A stretch of DNA of 64,000 bases from Prochlorococcus sp. AG-673-L20 (lineage in GTDB: Bacteria; Cyanobacteriota; Cyanobacteriia; PCC-6307; Cyanobiaceae): positions 1 to 64,000 of the forward strand of contig QCTN01000001.1 in NCBI GenBank assembly GCA_003211135.1, written 5' to 3'. Below, piece by piece: positions 17,436 through 25,980 of the stretch. The notes below the pieces were generated by a model. The model did no database searches. It saw only the letters and a list, made by a program, of their open reading frames with translations, and was not told where the DNA came from. Made by a program: the position numbers and the translations under genes. The stretch's first letter is position 1, and each line of letters starts with the position of its first letter.

Positions 17436-17615
17436 TTATAAATCATTTTTGGAAATATATTCTTGAGAACTAATAATATCCTGCATTAGTCCCTGGGAAG
17501 ATGAGTTGAATCCATTTTTCTCAAGAAAAGTTTTAACTTCCTTAAATTTTTTTTGAATTTTTTTGGTGTAAGGTGTTGTCATTAAATAATCTTCTTGTTC
17601 AGTGGAGTAGTTCAT
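17436..17615 (-). CDS. 59 aa hypothetical protein
   Basis: ATG ORF: MNYSTEQEDYLMTTPYTKKIQKKFKEVKTFLEKNGFNSSSQGLMQDIISSQEYISKNDL*. Confidence 0.5.
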   Translation of the reverse strand: MNYSTEQEDYLMTTPYTKKIQKKFKEVKTFLEKNGFNSSSQGLMQDIISSQEYISKNDL

Positions 17616-17789
17616 TAAATTTAATTCTTAATTATTGTTACCTTAAATTTTGCTAAATATTATATGAATAATGAAGTTATAACCATTACAAAAAATGCTT
17701 ACTAGTAATAAATACTTAATTTGTCGAAATTAATTTTTCTTTTTTTAGGCAAATATCATTATTAGTTATTTTTTCTTGATTTTTTAATA

Positions 17790-18074
17790 TCAAAGAGTGC
17801 TTATTGTAACTAGTTCCATCAAATCTCTTGATCTCAAATAGTCTTGAAATACATCAGAATAAAACGCTCTTTTTGCAGCTATCTTAGATTCGAATTCTAT
17901 TACTATGCCTAGTTGACCCCCATCCCACTTGTTTGAATTGGAATCTTGAGTAATGTCTTTTTTTACTACAATCCCACCGACTGATTTTATCCACGGCAAA
18001 ACTGTTCTTATGTATTCGAGAAACAAATCGGTATTTGGTATCGATATTTTCTTAAGCCAGTAACTCTTTGTCAT
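17790..18074 (-). CDS. DUF1330-like protein
   Basis: YWLKKISIPNTDLFLEYIRTVLPWIKSVGG...IVIEFESKIAAKRAFYSDVFQDYLRSR. Confidence 0.6.
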   Translation of the reverse strand: MTKSYWLKKISIPNTDLFLEYIRTVLPWIKSVGGIVVKKDITQDSNSNKWDGGQLGIVIEFESKIAAKRAFYSDVFQDYLRSRDLMELVTISTL

Positions 18075-18152
18075 GAAATCAAAACATTTTCAGTAGAATA
18101 TAGCACATTAAGGTAAGTATTTTTGCTCAAGTTATTTTGTAAATCTTTTTAA

Positions 18153-18695
18153 ATGAATTTAGAAGAACAATTATTGGACTTACTCCTCTCAAGTCCTAAT
18201 ACAAAAAAGATTAAAAATATAGCTGAAGAACTAGAGATGGAATCAAAATTCACTCTTAGCAAAGATATTGAAAAGTTAAAAGGAGTATGGGAGCTTAGAT
18301 GGAGTAGTTCAAAAGCTCCATATCTAAATTACTCTCCTTTAGTTGATAATCTTCAATTTCTTGATCCGTTTAATCTAAATGGTTTGAATTTACTCAAACC
18401 TAGAGGAATTAATTCAATTATTGGAACAGGAATAGTAGCAAAATTGAGATCTTTAAATGAAAATAAAATTGGAGTTAGTTTTACTCATGCTGGAATAATT
18501 GGACCTTATATTGGGATAAGGAAGATAAATGCTTTGACTATAATTAAAAAAGAACAAAAAGGATGGTTAGAAATTACTTTTTTAAGCAAAGATCTTAGAA
18601 TTTGCAGGGGTGATAAAGGAACTTTATTTATTCTCAGAAGAATTAAAGACAATATCTTATTCGAAAGGTTTCAAGAATTTATTGAGTCTCTCTAA
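18153..18695 (+). CDS. PAP/fibrillin family protein (second copy type)
   Basis: LKGVWELRWSSSKAPYLNYSP...WLEITFLSKDLRICRGDKGTLFILRR. Confidence 0.75.
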   Translation: MNLEEQLLDLLLSSPNTKKIKNIAEELEMESKFTLSKDIEKLKGVWELRWSSSKAPYLNYSPLVDNLQFLDPFNLNGLNLLKPRGINSIIGTGIVAKLRSLNENKIGVSFTHAGIIGPYIGIRKINALTIIKKEQKGWLEITFLSKDLRICRGDKGTLFILRRIKDNILFERFQEFIESL

Positions 18696-18702
18696 ATTGT
18701 TT

Positions 18703-18996
18703 TTATCTTTTAATCCAAATATTTTTTAAGAAAAAGAATATTGGCACATATTTAAAGGTCTCTTTTGGTATCTCATATGACAAGAATTTTATTAATTCCT
18801 CTATCCAATAACCCAGGTCAAGTCCAAATAAATATCTTTCCAAAACGAACCAAAATTCATTATCAAATATGGTTCTTAAATTAAGGTAGATATATTCCCA
18901 ATGGAATGTGTTCCAATATTTTTGTAAAAAAGAAGAGATTATTAGCCATAATGATACGAATAAAAAACTTATTATAAATTTGTAGACCTTTTTCAT
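18703..18996 (-). CDS. Hypothetical membrane protein
   Basis: 97 aa, N-terminal TM, aromatic-rich. Confidence 0.5.
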   Translation of the reverse strand: MKKVYKFIISFLFVSLWLIISSFLQKYWNTFHWEYIYLNLRTIFDNEFWFVLERYLFGLDLGYWIEELIKFLSYEIPKETFKYVPIFFFLKNIWIKR

Positions 18997-19120
18997 TATT
19001 AATATCTAAATAAAATAGATTTCTATAAGAATTTCCTTAACTTAATATAATTTGTATTTTTTTGTATTTCCACAAAATATGATCAAAAAAAAATAATAAA
19101 AAATTTCTTGTGAATAATTA

Positions 19121-19249
19121 TTATTTGTCTTTTTTAGTTAGATTTTGTGCATTGATATTTTTATTTCTTAAATTAAATCCTAAAAATAAAAAAGTTAAAT
19201 AAATTAAAATACTACCAAGTAGTATTATTAATATTTTTGAAATGTCCAT
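19121..19249 (-). CDS. 42 aa single-TM microprotein
   Basis: ATG ORF: MDISKILIILLGSILIYLTFLFLGFNLRNKNINAQNLTKKDK*. Confidence 0.35.
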   Translation of the reverse strand: MDISKILIILLGSILIYLTFLFLGFNLRNKNINAQNLTKKDK

Positions 19250-19416
19250 TAGTATTTTTTTTTTAATATAGCTTATGAATATAAATTAAAATTTAGTTTT
19301 TAAAAATTAAAGATTAAATATTAAATATTATTCCGCATTAATTAGTAGTAATTTACTAAACTAAATAAAATAAAAATAAAAATTAAAATTAAAATTAAAT
19401 TAAATATTTAAGATAT

Positions 19417-19821
19417 ATGCCAATAGTTTTCGCTTGGAGCCTTTGCCTTTCTGTAATAGTTGTTTTACTTTCGACAATTCCTTTGACTCTCGGAAGATTA
19501 AAAGCTGGCTATTCTGTGGAGAACATGTCTGCACCAAGAGCATTATTTGATAAACTACCAGACTTTGGTAAAAGAGCAGTTTGGTGTCATCAGAATTGCT
19601 GGGAAAGTATTTCTATTCATGCTCCAGCTTGCATCCTTTGTCTAATTACTTTACCTGATTCAAACCTCTCATTAATAGCTGCTTGGATGCACCCTTTCTT
19701 ACGTTTTTTGTATATAGGCGCTTATGTTTTTAATATTCCTATTGCTAGAGGTTTAATATGGGCGTCTGGAGTTTTTACTACACTTGTCTTATACAAGGAA
19801 GGGATATTCCAACTAATGTAA
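19417..19821 (+). CDS. MAPEG family protein
   Basis: RALFDKLPDFGKRAVWCHQNCWESISIHAPACIL...HPFLRFLYIGAYVFNIPIARGLIWASG. Confidence 0.8.
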   Translation: MPIVFAWSLCLSVIVVLLSTIPLTLGRLKAGYSVENMSAPRALFDKLPDFGKRAVWCHQNCWESISIHAPACILCLITLPDSNLSLIAAWMHPFLRFLYIGAYVFNIPIARGLIWASGVFTTLVLYKEGIFQLM

Positions 19822-19826
19822 TTTAA

Positions 19827-20699
19827 CTAAATTAGGAGTTTTTCTAAATCTTTTAATTCAAAATCATTTATTAGTTTAACTTTATTAGCTCTAGCTAGTT
19901 TTTGTGCGGATTTAGTAAAACCAGATTTTGAAACTAATACTGCATGAGTTCCTTTCCAATACAACTTTCCCGCTGATATTTCTTGAACTGCATTGTTTCC
20001 TACTGCTTTTTTATGATTTTTACATTGAATACAAATCCTTAAATTATCAATGGAGGCAATCAAATCTACTCCTTGGTCTCCCGTGATAGGTGTTTCTTTT
20101 ACTTTCCACCCATTTTTTATGAGAATTTCCATGCAATAATTTTCAAATATAATTCCTTTTTTATAGTTTTGATTATCTTTATTCGATGTATTATTTTCTA
20201 TTAAATTTAAGCAAGATTTTTCTATTTGACTAGCTATAAATACAAACCAGTCTTCATTCTCCAAATTCCTACTAACACCAATTATTTCATCATTAATAAT
20301 TGGATTAATCTTTCGATAAGATTTCCATTTTTCAAAAAAAATGTCCTGACCTGAGAATTTTTTTAAAATGACTTTTTCCCAAAAGTAAGGAATACCCTCT
20401 TTAAATCTTTTTGAACCATTATTAATGCTACTCCTAATTAATTTAGCATCGAGAGGGGGATTGCCAATCCACTTTTTCAAGTCTTCGTTACCATAAGCAT
20501 CTATAACTTTTAATCTAATTCTTTCCTCCAATAAATTGTATTTATTTTCTTCAATAAGTTTATTCAACGTTTCTATGAAGTAATTTGCATTTAAGGCATT
20601 ATTTAATTTATTTTTTCTTTTATTTAATAGAAATGCTCTAAGGATAGTTATAAAAAATAAACAAACTAGAGAAACTAAAATAATAAAAATATTATTCAT
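19827..20699 (-). CDS. Mrr-catalytic-domain (type IV REase-like) nuclease with N-terminal TM
   Basis: C-terminal GWKVKETPITGDQGVDLIASIDNLRICIQCKNHKKAVGNNAVQEISAGKLYWKGTHAVLVSKSGFTKSAQKLA (D...QCK nuclease core). Confidence 0.85.
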   Translation of the reverse strand: MNNIFIILVSLVCLFFITILRAFLLNKRKNKLNNALNANYFIETLNKLIEENKYNLLEERIRLKVIDAYGNEDLKKWIGNPPLDAKLIRSSINNGSKRFKEGIPYFWEKVILKKFSGQDIFFEKWKSYRKINPIINDEIIGVSRNLENEDWFVFIASQIEKSCLNLIENNTSNKDNQNYKKGIIFENYCMEILIKNGWKVKETPITGDQGVDLIASIDNLRICIQCKNHKKAVGNNAVQEISAGKLYWKGTHAVLVSKSGFTKSAQKLARANKVKLINDFELKDLEKLLI

Positions 20700-20724
20700 T
20701 ATTTTTTATATTTATTATTTTTAG

Positions 20725-21012
20725 TTAAAAAGATTTTGTTTTTCTTATTATAAAATCATTTTTTGTAATTAAAGTTGAGTTTTTTACATCAAACCCATTT
20801 ATTGCTGAAATCTCCCCTTCAATACCTTCTAATGTTAATTGTTCAATAATACCCTTAATAACTTCGTCTTCCACTAATTTTCTATCAATTCTTTCGGGTG
20901 TTATATCTGTAAGCCATTTAGATGTCTTTTTTTTTACAACTTCAGTTGGATTAGTTATTTTTAAGTAAATGGCCATTTTAAAATATTTAGATTTAAATCT
21001 ATTATAAGTCAA
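20725..21012 (-). CDS. Hypothetical protein
   Basis: 95 aa; likely start at MAIYLKITNPTEVV (in-frame ATG, 13th residue). Confidence 0.5.
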   Translation of the reverse strand: MTYNRFKSKYFKMAIYLKITNPTEVVKKKTSKWLTDITPERIDRKLVEDEVIKGIIEQLTLEGIEGEISAINGFDVKNSTLITKNDFIIRKTKSF

Positions 21013-21018
21013 GTCTTT

Positions 21019-21219
21019 TTATTCCTTATCTTTGTGATTACTTTCCCATTCAAGAAATTGAAAAATAATAATCGCAAAGATTGAAAAGAATATAATAAAA
21101 AGACCTAGCCATCCTATAAATTTGTTATCAGTAAAATGATTTGTTAGAGAAGATGTTTCCTGATATGTTGATTCCATTTGATATTGATATGAATCAAAGA
21201 CTAATAATATTTCCTCCAT
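21019..21219 (-). CDS. Small single-TM hypothetical
   Basis: 66 aa, one TM near the C-terminus. Confidence 0.45.
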   Translation of the reverse strand: MEEILLVFDSYQYQMESTYQETSSLTNHFTDNKFIGWLGLFIIFFSIFAIIIFQFLEWESNHKDKE

Positions 21220-21272
21220 TAGCGAATAAATTTAATTTTTTTAAATATTTAATAAATTAACTAATAATATTA

Positions 21273-21686
21273 TTATCCGTTTAATTTTAAAAAAGCTTCT
21301 GATATGAAATCAGGCCTTTTCCTAATGATAGAGAAATTATTTTTATTAATTAGAACCAAATTAACCTCAGCCATGGTCAAAACTTTTTTACTTTTGTTAA
21401 TGAATTTTGAAAGAATTTTTATTTTTGGACTCTTGCTTATTTTAAATACAGTTTCTATTGTTATATTATCTCCAATAAGTAATGGAGATAAATACTTTAT
21501 TGAAGTGTCAATTAATGGTAACTCAAAACCATTTTTAATAAGATCAACATAATTTATACCCGCTTTTGAAAGTGCATTTATTCTGCCTTCTTCTAGCCAA
21601 TTAAAATATGTACCATGCCACATTACACCTGCATGATCTGAATGTTGTGGTAATACTATCTTTTTAATCTGCCAAATTTTTTTCAT
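21273..21686 (-). CDS. 4HBT-type acyl-CoA thioesterase
   Basis: QHSDHAGVMWHGTYFNWLEEGRINAL hotdog active-site motif. Confidence 0.85.
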   Translation of the reverse strand: MKKIWQIKKIVLPQHSDHAGVMWHGTYFNWLEEGRINALSKAGINYVDLIKNGFELPLIDTSIKYLSPLLIGDNITIETVFKISKSPKIKILSKFINKSKKVLTMAEVNLVLINKNNFSIIRKRPDFISEAFLKLNG

Positions 21687-21806
21687 TTTCTAAGAATTCA
21701 TGGAAATTATATGTATATTTATAATCAAATAAATTAAAATGTAGATAGTGTAGTTAGTTCATCTTAATTAAAATAAAAATATAACAAAAACTATATTTTA
21801 AAAATT

Positions 21807-22043
21807 ATGTTTAATCGCAATTATAAAAAAAGAAAAATGAAGAAAATATTCCAATGGAGAGAATATTTAAATTGGAAACAAATGACTTCAACTCAAAAAA
21901 TTAATTTTAAACGAGCATGCTTATTTCCTTTCTTAGTTTATTTCGTTTATGTTTTTCTATTTAAATATTCAATGGCTATTCTTATAGTTATTGGAATCTA
22001 TTTTTTGGTAAGATTCAAGAATAGAAATAAATTAAATAAATAA
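21807..22043 (+). CDS. Small hypothetical membrane protein
   Basis: 78 aa, ATG start. Confidence 0.45.
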   Translation: MFNRNYKKRKMKKIFQWREYLNWKQMTSTQKINFKRACLFPFLVYFVYVFLFKYSMAILIVIGIYFLVRFKNRNKLNK

Positions 22044-22148
22044 GTTTGAATCTATCCTAAAAATCATATATTTAGAATTGTTTTAAAATTAATAAATTTC
22101 TTTTTTAAAATTTTATATTCGTAAGATAATATTTTAACTGAAATTTTT

Positions 22149-22382
22149 ATGAAAAATATCATCTTATGTACTCTTGTTTTTGTTTTTTCCTTTTTTTTTA
22201 ATTTTAGTAATTGCTTTGCCGATGAAATTGGTGAGGAATTAAGTAATGATATATCTATGGAATCAAAATCTAGTGATATTAAAGATAAAGGTGATACCCC
22301 TAAATCTTCTAATGAGGATATATTTGGGGATGAACAAGCTTTCCCATTTATCGCAGGTTTAGGAAAAAATGCTGCACATTAA
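22149..22382 (+). CDS. Small secreted hypothetical protein
   Basis: 77 aa with signal peptide MKNIILCTLVFVFSFFFNFSNCFADE. Confidence 0.5.
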   Translation: MKNIILCTLVFVFSFFFNFSNCFADEIGEELSNDISMESKSSDIKDKGDTPKSSNEDIFGDEQAFPFIAGLGKNAAH

Positions 22383-22427
22383 TTCAAAGTATATCCTTTT
22401 AATTAAATCATTTTTAAGTAAAAGCTA

Positions 22428-22592
22428 TTGAACGGTCTTAGAGTTATAGAGCTTTCTGAAGCACTTAATGTTGACAGTTCTGATCTGTTAGCCGTTTGTG
22501 CAATCTTAAAATGTAATGCGAGTTCAAGATTGAGTATGCTTACGTTTGAAGAATGTAAATTAATTACGGATTACTATGAAAGTAATTTTTAG
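22428..22592 (+). CDS. 54 aa protein resembling the IF2 N-terminal subdomain
   Basis: TTG ORF: LNGLRVIELSEALNVDSSDLLAVCAILKCNASSRLSMLTFEECKLITDYYESNF*. Confidence 0.45.
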   Translation: MNGLRVIELSEALNVDSSDLLAVCAILKCNASSRLSMLTFEECKLITDYYESNF

Positions 22593-22627
22593 ATGTTTTC
22601 TTCTTACAAAGATCAGGCTAACTTAAT

Positions 22628-22882
22628 CTAATCAATTTCTTGTATCATAGAAACTAATGTTTCATGAATTTCATCCTCTGAAATTTCATTTTTAAAATTT
22701 ATAAATGCATACTTACCATCATATTTAATTTTCATGAATTGACTGGAAATTTCTTCCAAATATGCCTCCTTAAAGGCTGAAATTTTTCCGTAATATTTAA
22801 GATATTTATGTACAGATTCAATATGATCATTATTCATATGTTTACAAACTCTTTCACTTGTCTTTGAACTAATTATTTTCAT
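22628..22882 (-). CDS. DUF2470-like domain protein
   Basis: CKHMNNDHIESVHKYLKYYG matches the MNxDHxdal..y DUF2470 signature. Confidence 0.7.
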   Translation of the reverse strand: MKIISSKTSERVCKHMNNDHIESVHKYLKYYGKISAFKEAYLEEISSQFMKIKYDGKYAFINFKNEISEDEIHETLVSMIQEID

Positions 22883-22899
22883 TTTAAAATTTTATTATT

Positions 22900-23907
22900 T
22901 TAGGTTAATATTTTTTGATCATTATTTAAAGTTTTAATGGCTTTATTTATTAATACTTTAACCTCATTGGCGTCTATTGCTCTTACTAATTTATTCCGAA
23001 GGTTGGTGGCTCCTTGGAAATTTTTACAAGTCCATGAAATATGTTTTCTGGCTATTAATAAGCCATGACTGCCCTTTTCATTTATAAGTTCATCTAAATG
23101 TTCAATAATCAATAACAATTTTTCTTCAATATTTGGTTCTTTAAAACCTTTAAGTTTTTTAACTGCATAATCTATTTCTCCTATTTTCCATGGAGAACCA
23201 AGTATGCCTCTTCCAATCATTAAACCATCAGCATTTGTTTTTTTGAGGCAATTAAGTGCGTCCTTAGGATTCTTGATATCTCCATTTGCAATAACTGGTA
23301 TTTCTAAAAGTTCTTTAATTTTACCAATCATATCCCAGTCTGCTTTACCTGAAAATCCTTCTTTTCTCGTTCTCCCATGTAAGGTTATCATTTCAGCTCC
23401 TGCATCTTGAAGCCTTAATAGAAATCCCTCTATATTTTCATCTTTATTGTTCCAACCAAGTCTTGTTTTTACTGTAACAGGTACTTTGACAGCATTTGAA
23501 ACCCTTTTTACTAATTCCACAGCTAATAAACGATCATTAATTAAAGCACTTCCACCCCCTTTCTTGGAGATTTTTTTCACTGGACAGCCCATATTTATAT
23601 CAATCAGAAATGCGCCTGAATCTTCTGCCAGTTTTGCTGCCTCTGAAACAGCGAAGGGTCTATTATCAAATATCTGAACACCTATAGGACCTTGTTCTAA
23701 TTCAAGTTGTTTAATTTTTTGAGTGCCATATCCATGTTTTAGACTTGTTGCATTAATCATTTCTGTAAATAGTAGGGAGTCTGGAGACCATTTCCTTACT
23801 AATTTTCTAAATATTTTATCGGTAACTCCTGCTAGAGGAGACAAAATTACTTTACTATTTATTATTCTCGATACACCTTTACCTCTTAATTTTATAATTG
23901 AAGACAT
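22900..23907 (-). CDS. dus: tRNA-dihydrouridine synthase
   Basis: LSPLAGVTDKIFRKL, IDINMGCPVKKISKKGGGSAL, TVKTRLGWN, TLHGRTR, ANGDI, MIGRG. Confidence 0.93.
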   Translation of the reverse strand: MSSIIKLRGKGVSRIINSKVILSPLAGVTDKIFRKLVRKWSPDSLLFTEMINATSLKHGYGTQKIKQLELEQGPIGVQIFDNRPFAVSEAAKLAEDSGAFLIDINMGCPVKKISKKGGGSALINDRLLAVELVKRVSNAVKVPVTVKTRLGWNNKDENIEGFLLRLQDAGAEMITLHGRTRKEGFSGKADWDMIGKIKELLEIPVIANGDIKNPKDALNCLKKTNADGLMIGRGILGSPWKIGEIDYAVKKLKGFKEPNIEEKLLLIIEHLDELINEKGSHGLLIARKHISWTCKNFQGATNLRNKLVRAIDANEVKVLINKAIKTLNNDQKILT

Positions 23908-24055
23908 TATTTAAAATCATATTTGTTGTATATTATAAATTGCATAATTAACATTCATTAGTTCCTGTTTTTTATTCTTAAAAATTTAAATAGATTTCTT
24001 TTTATTGTCTTAATTAGTTACTGAATTTGCTAAATTAGTAAATATTAATTTTTTT

Positions 24056-24463
24056 TTGGGTTTTGTATTTTTGATTCTTTTATTATCAATTCTTCTTCCA
24101 ATATTTCTTTTTATTGCTCCTATTAATGTTTTTGCAATTCAAGGGGGTCTTGATTTGTCTAGTGCTCAAACTTCAGTAGGTAAAAGGTTTGCTAAGGTTT
24201 TCTGTGATGCTAAAAATGAGGGATTAGATTCTGAATTTGCAAGTGAATATGCTTTAAATAATACATATCTAAAATTTGTTGCTTTCCCCGACGATAATCA
24301 ATATTTAGATGAACTTTGGGAATTTACTTCTAATAATATTTTAGATAACTGCGGAGACAAAATTAATATTAGCGATTTAAAAGAATTAGAAATTTTCTTT
24401 AAGGAAGAAGGTATTATTGCTTCGAATAGAGAGCTTTATTTACCGGCTTTTGAAAATAATTAG
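24056..24463 (+). CDS. Secreted hypothetical protein (paralogous to 43565..43966)
   Basis: TTG start, signal peptide, SVGKRFAKVFCDAKNEGLDSEFASEYA; no database hit claimed. Confidence 0.55.
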   Translation: MGFVFLILLLSILLPIFLFIAPINVFAIQGGLDLSSAQTSVGKRFAKVFCDAKNEGLDSEFASEYALNNTYLKFVAFPDDNQYLDELWEFTSNNILDNCGDKINISDLKELEIFFKEEGIIASNRELYLPAFENN

Positions 24464-24502
24464 CCTTAATTTTTATGATGTACTAAAGTACAATCAGAAT
24501 AT

Positions 24503-24874
24503 TTGAAATTGATGAATTTTTTTGGTTTAAATTCTCCAGTAATTTTTATAATATCAGCTATTGTTCTTATAATTTTAGGACCAAAAAGAATAGAGAAAGG
24601 TTGGTTGTTATTCAAACGTTTATTAAAGTTTTTACTTAGTAATAAAGAGGATATTTCTACAGATAGATTAAATTTAGGATCGCAAATAAAGGTAATTACA
24701 GTTAAAGATGAGGAAGTAGAAGCAAAGTCAGAGGAACCAGAGGTAATTGCAGTTAAAAAGGAGGAAGTAGAAGCAAAGTCAGAGGAACCAGAGGTAATTG
24801 CAGTTAAAGAGGAGGAATTAAAAGCAAAGTCAGAGGAACCAAAGGTAATTGCAGTTAAAGAGAAGGAAGTATAA
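24503..24874 (+). CDS. TatA/TatB-like single-TM protein with 17-aa repeats, ending at an apparent premature stop
   Basis: FIISAIVLIILGPKRIEKGWLLFKRLLKFL (TatA-like) then VIAVK-EEVEAKSEEPE repeats; frame stays open after TAA at 24872 to about 24972. Confidence 0.65.
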   Translation: MKLMNFFGLNSPVIFIISAIVLIILGPKRIEKGWLLFKRLLKFLLSNKEDISTDRLNLGSQIKVITVKDEEVEAKSEEPEVIAVKKEEVEAKSEEPEVIAVKEEELKAKSEEPKVIAVKEKEV

Positions 24875-24946
24875 GCAAAGCCAGAGGAACCAGAGGTAAT
24901 TGCAGCTAAAGGGGAGGAATTAAAAGTAAAGTCAAAAAAGAATCAA
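24692..24946 (+). repeat. 51-bp tandem repeat, about 5 copies
   Basis: Unit GTAATTGCAGTTAAAAAGGAGGAAGTAGAAGCAAAGTCAGAGGAACCAGAG starting at 24692, 24743, 24794, 24845, 24896 (last divergent). Confidence 0.9.
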
Positions 24947-25090
24947 CCTAAACCAAACAAAATAGTAAAATAATTATAACTAAAAGAAAATAAACCTAAA
25001 AATTATTCATACTCATTACTAAATATCGAAAAATTGGAGCTTATTAAGTTTATATGGTTAAAAAAGTGATTTCATAAAATTTTATTCATA

Positions 25091-25570
25091 TTAAGAATCT
25101 AATGCCACTTCTATTGCGGCAATTAGATTCTCATCGAATGGCTGGATACCAGGTTTAAATCTTGCAATCACATTACTGTCTTTACCAATTAAGAATTTTT
25201 CAAAGTTCCATTCAACATCACCCTTTGGTTCTACTTTATTTAATGTTGTATATGGTTCAGTAGTATTACCTTTCGCGTGAACTTTTTCCATAATTTCGAA
25301 TTCAACACCAAATTTTGTAGAACAAAAGTTCTTTATCTCTGTGAGAGAATCAGGCTCTTGATTCCCAAAATCATTACAAGGAAAAGCAAGAATTCTTAAC
25401 CCTTTTTTAGAGTATTTATTGTGAAGCTTTTGAAGATCCTCATATTGAGCAGTATTGCCACAATAACTAGCAACGTTTACTACCAAAATTACATTTTCTG
25501 AATATTGGCCCAGCTTTTTTGCTTCTCCGCTTGCTGATATAACAGTTGTGTTTTGTACATCTACTACCAT
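25091..25570 (-). CDS. Glutathione peroxidase family protein
   Basis: VNVASYCGNTAQYEDLQKLHNKY, FPCNDFGNQEPDS, WNFEKFLIGKD. Confidence 0.92.
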   Translation of the reverse strand: MVVDVQNTTVISASGEAKKLGQYSENVILVVNVASYCGNTAQYEDLQKLHNKYSKKGLRILAFPCNDFGNQEPDSLTEIKNFCSTKFGVEFEIMEKVHAKGNTTEPYTTLNKVEPKGDVEWNFEKFLIGKDSNVIARFKPGIQPFDENLIAAIEVALDS

Positions 25571-25720
25571 ATTTTTTAATAAATTTATCTTATGAAGATA
25601 GCATTGAAAAAATGTTTTTGCGTTCTTTTGGATCTTATTTGCCTATTATTTTTATTTGTAATTTTTATTAAAAAGTTTTTTCTCTGATTATATAATTAGA
25701 AAATATGAATTAAATTTATT

Positions 25721-25963
25721 TTGGATCCCTTAGACCCCCTTACCGAAATTATTAAATCTGGACAAGGCTTTTACCCTTCAATTGCTCTAGAACGAATACT
25801 TTGGGTAATGATGGCTTTTTTCTTTCTTGGTGCTATTTCATCTTCGATTACAAAAGGAATGAAGCAAAATGATTGGTTCGGAAATAATTCATTTTTGACT
25901 AGTTTAAAAGCTAATAAAAGAAAAGATAAACTCTCTAACAAGTTATCTGATGATGATAAATAA
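25721..25963 (+). CDS. Small single-TM hypothetical
   Basis: 80 aa, TTG start: LDPLDPLTEIIKSGQGFYPSIALERILWVMMAFFFLGAISSSITKGMKQNDWFG. Confidence 0.5.
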   Translation: MDPLDPLTEIIKSGQGFYPSIALERILWVMMAFFFLGAISSSITKGMKQNDWFGNNSFLTSLKANKRKDKLSNKLSDDDK

Positions 25964-25980
25964 ACATAATTTGTTCTGTG

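Noticed and set aside
19370-19416. AAATTAAAATTAAAATTAAA low-complexity run as a repeat array
   Set aside because: Simple AT-rich intergenic slippage sequence, no spacers; not CRISPR or regulatory evidence
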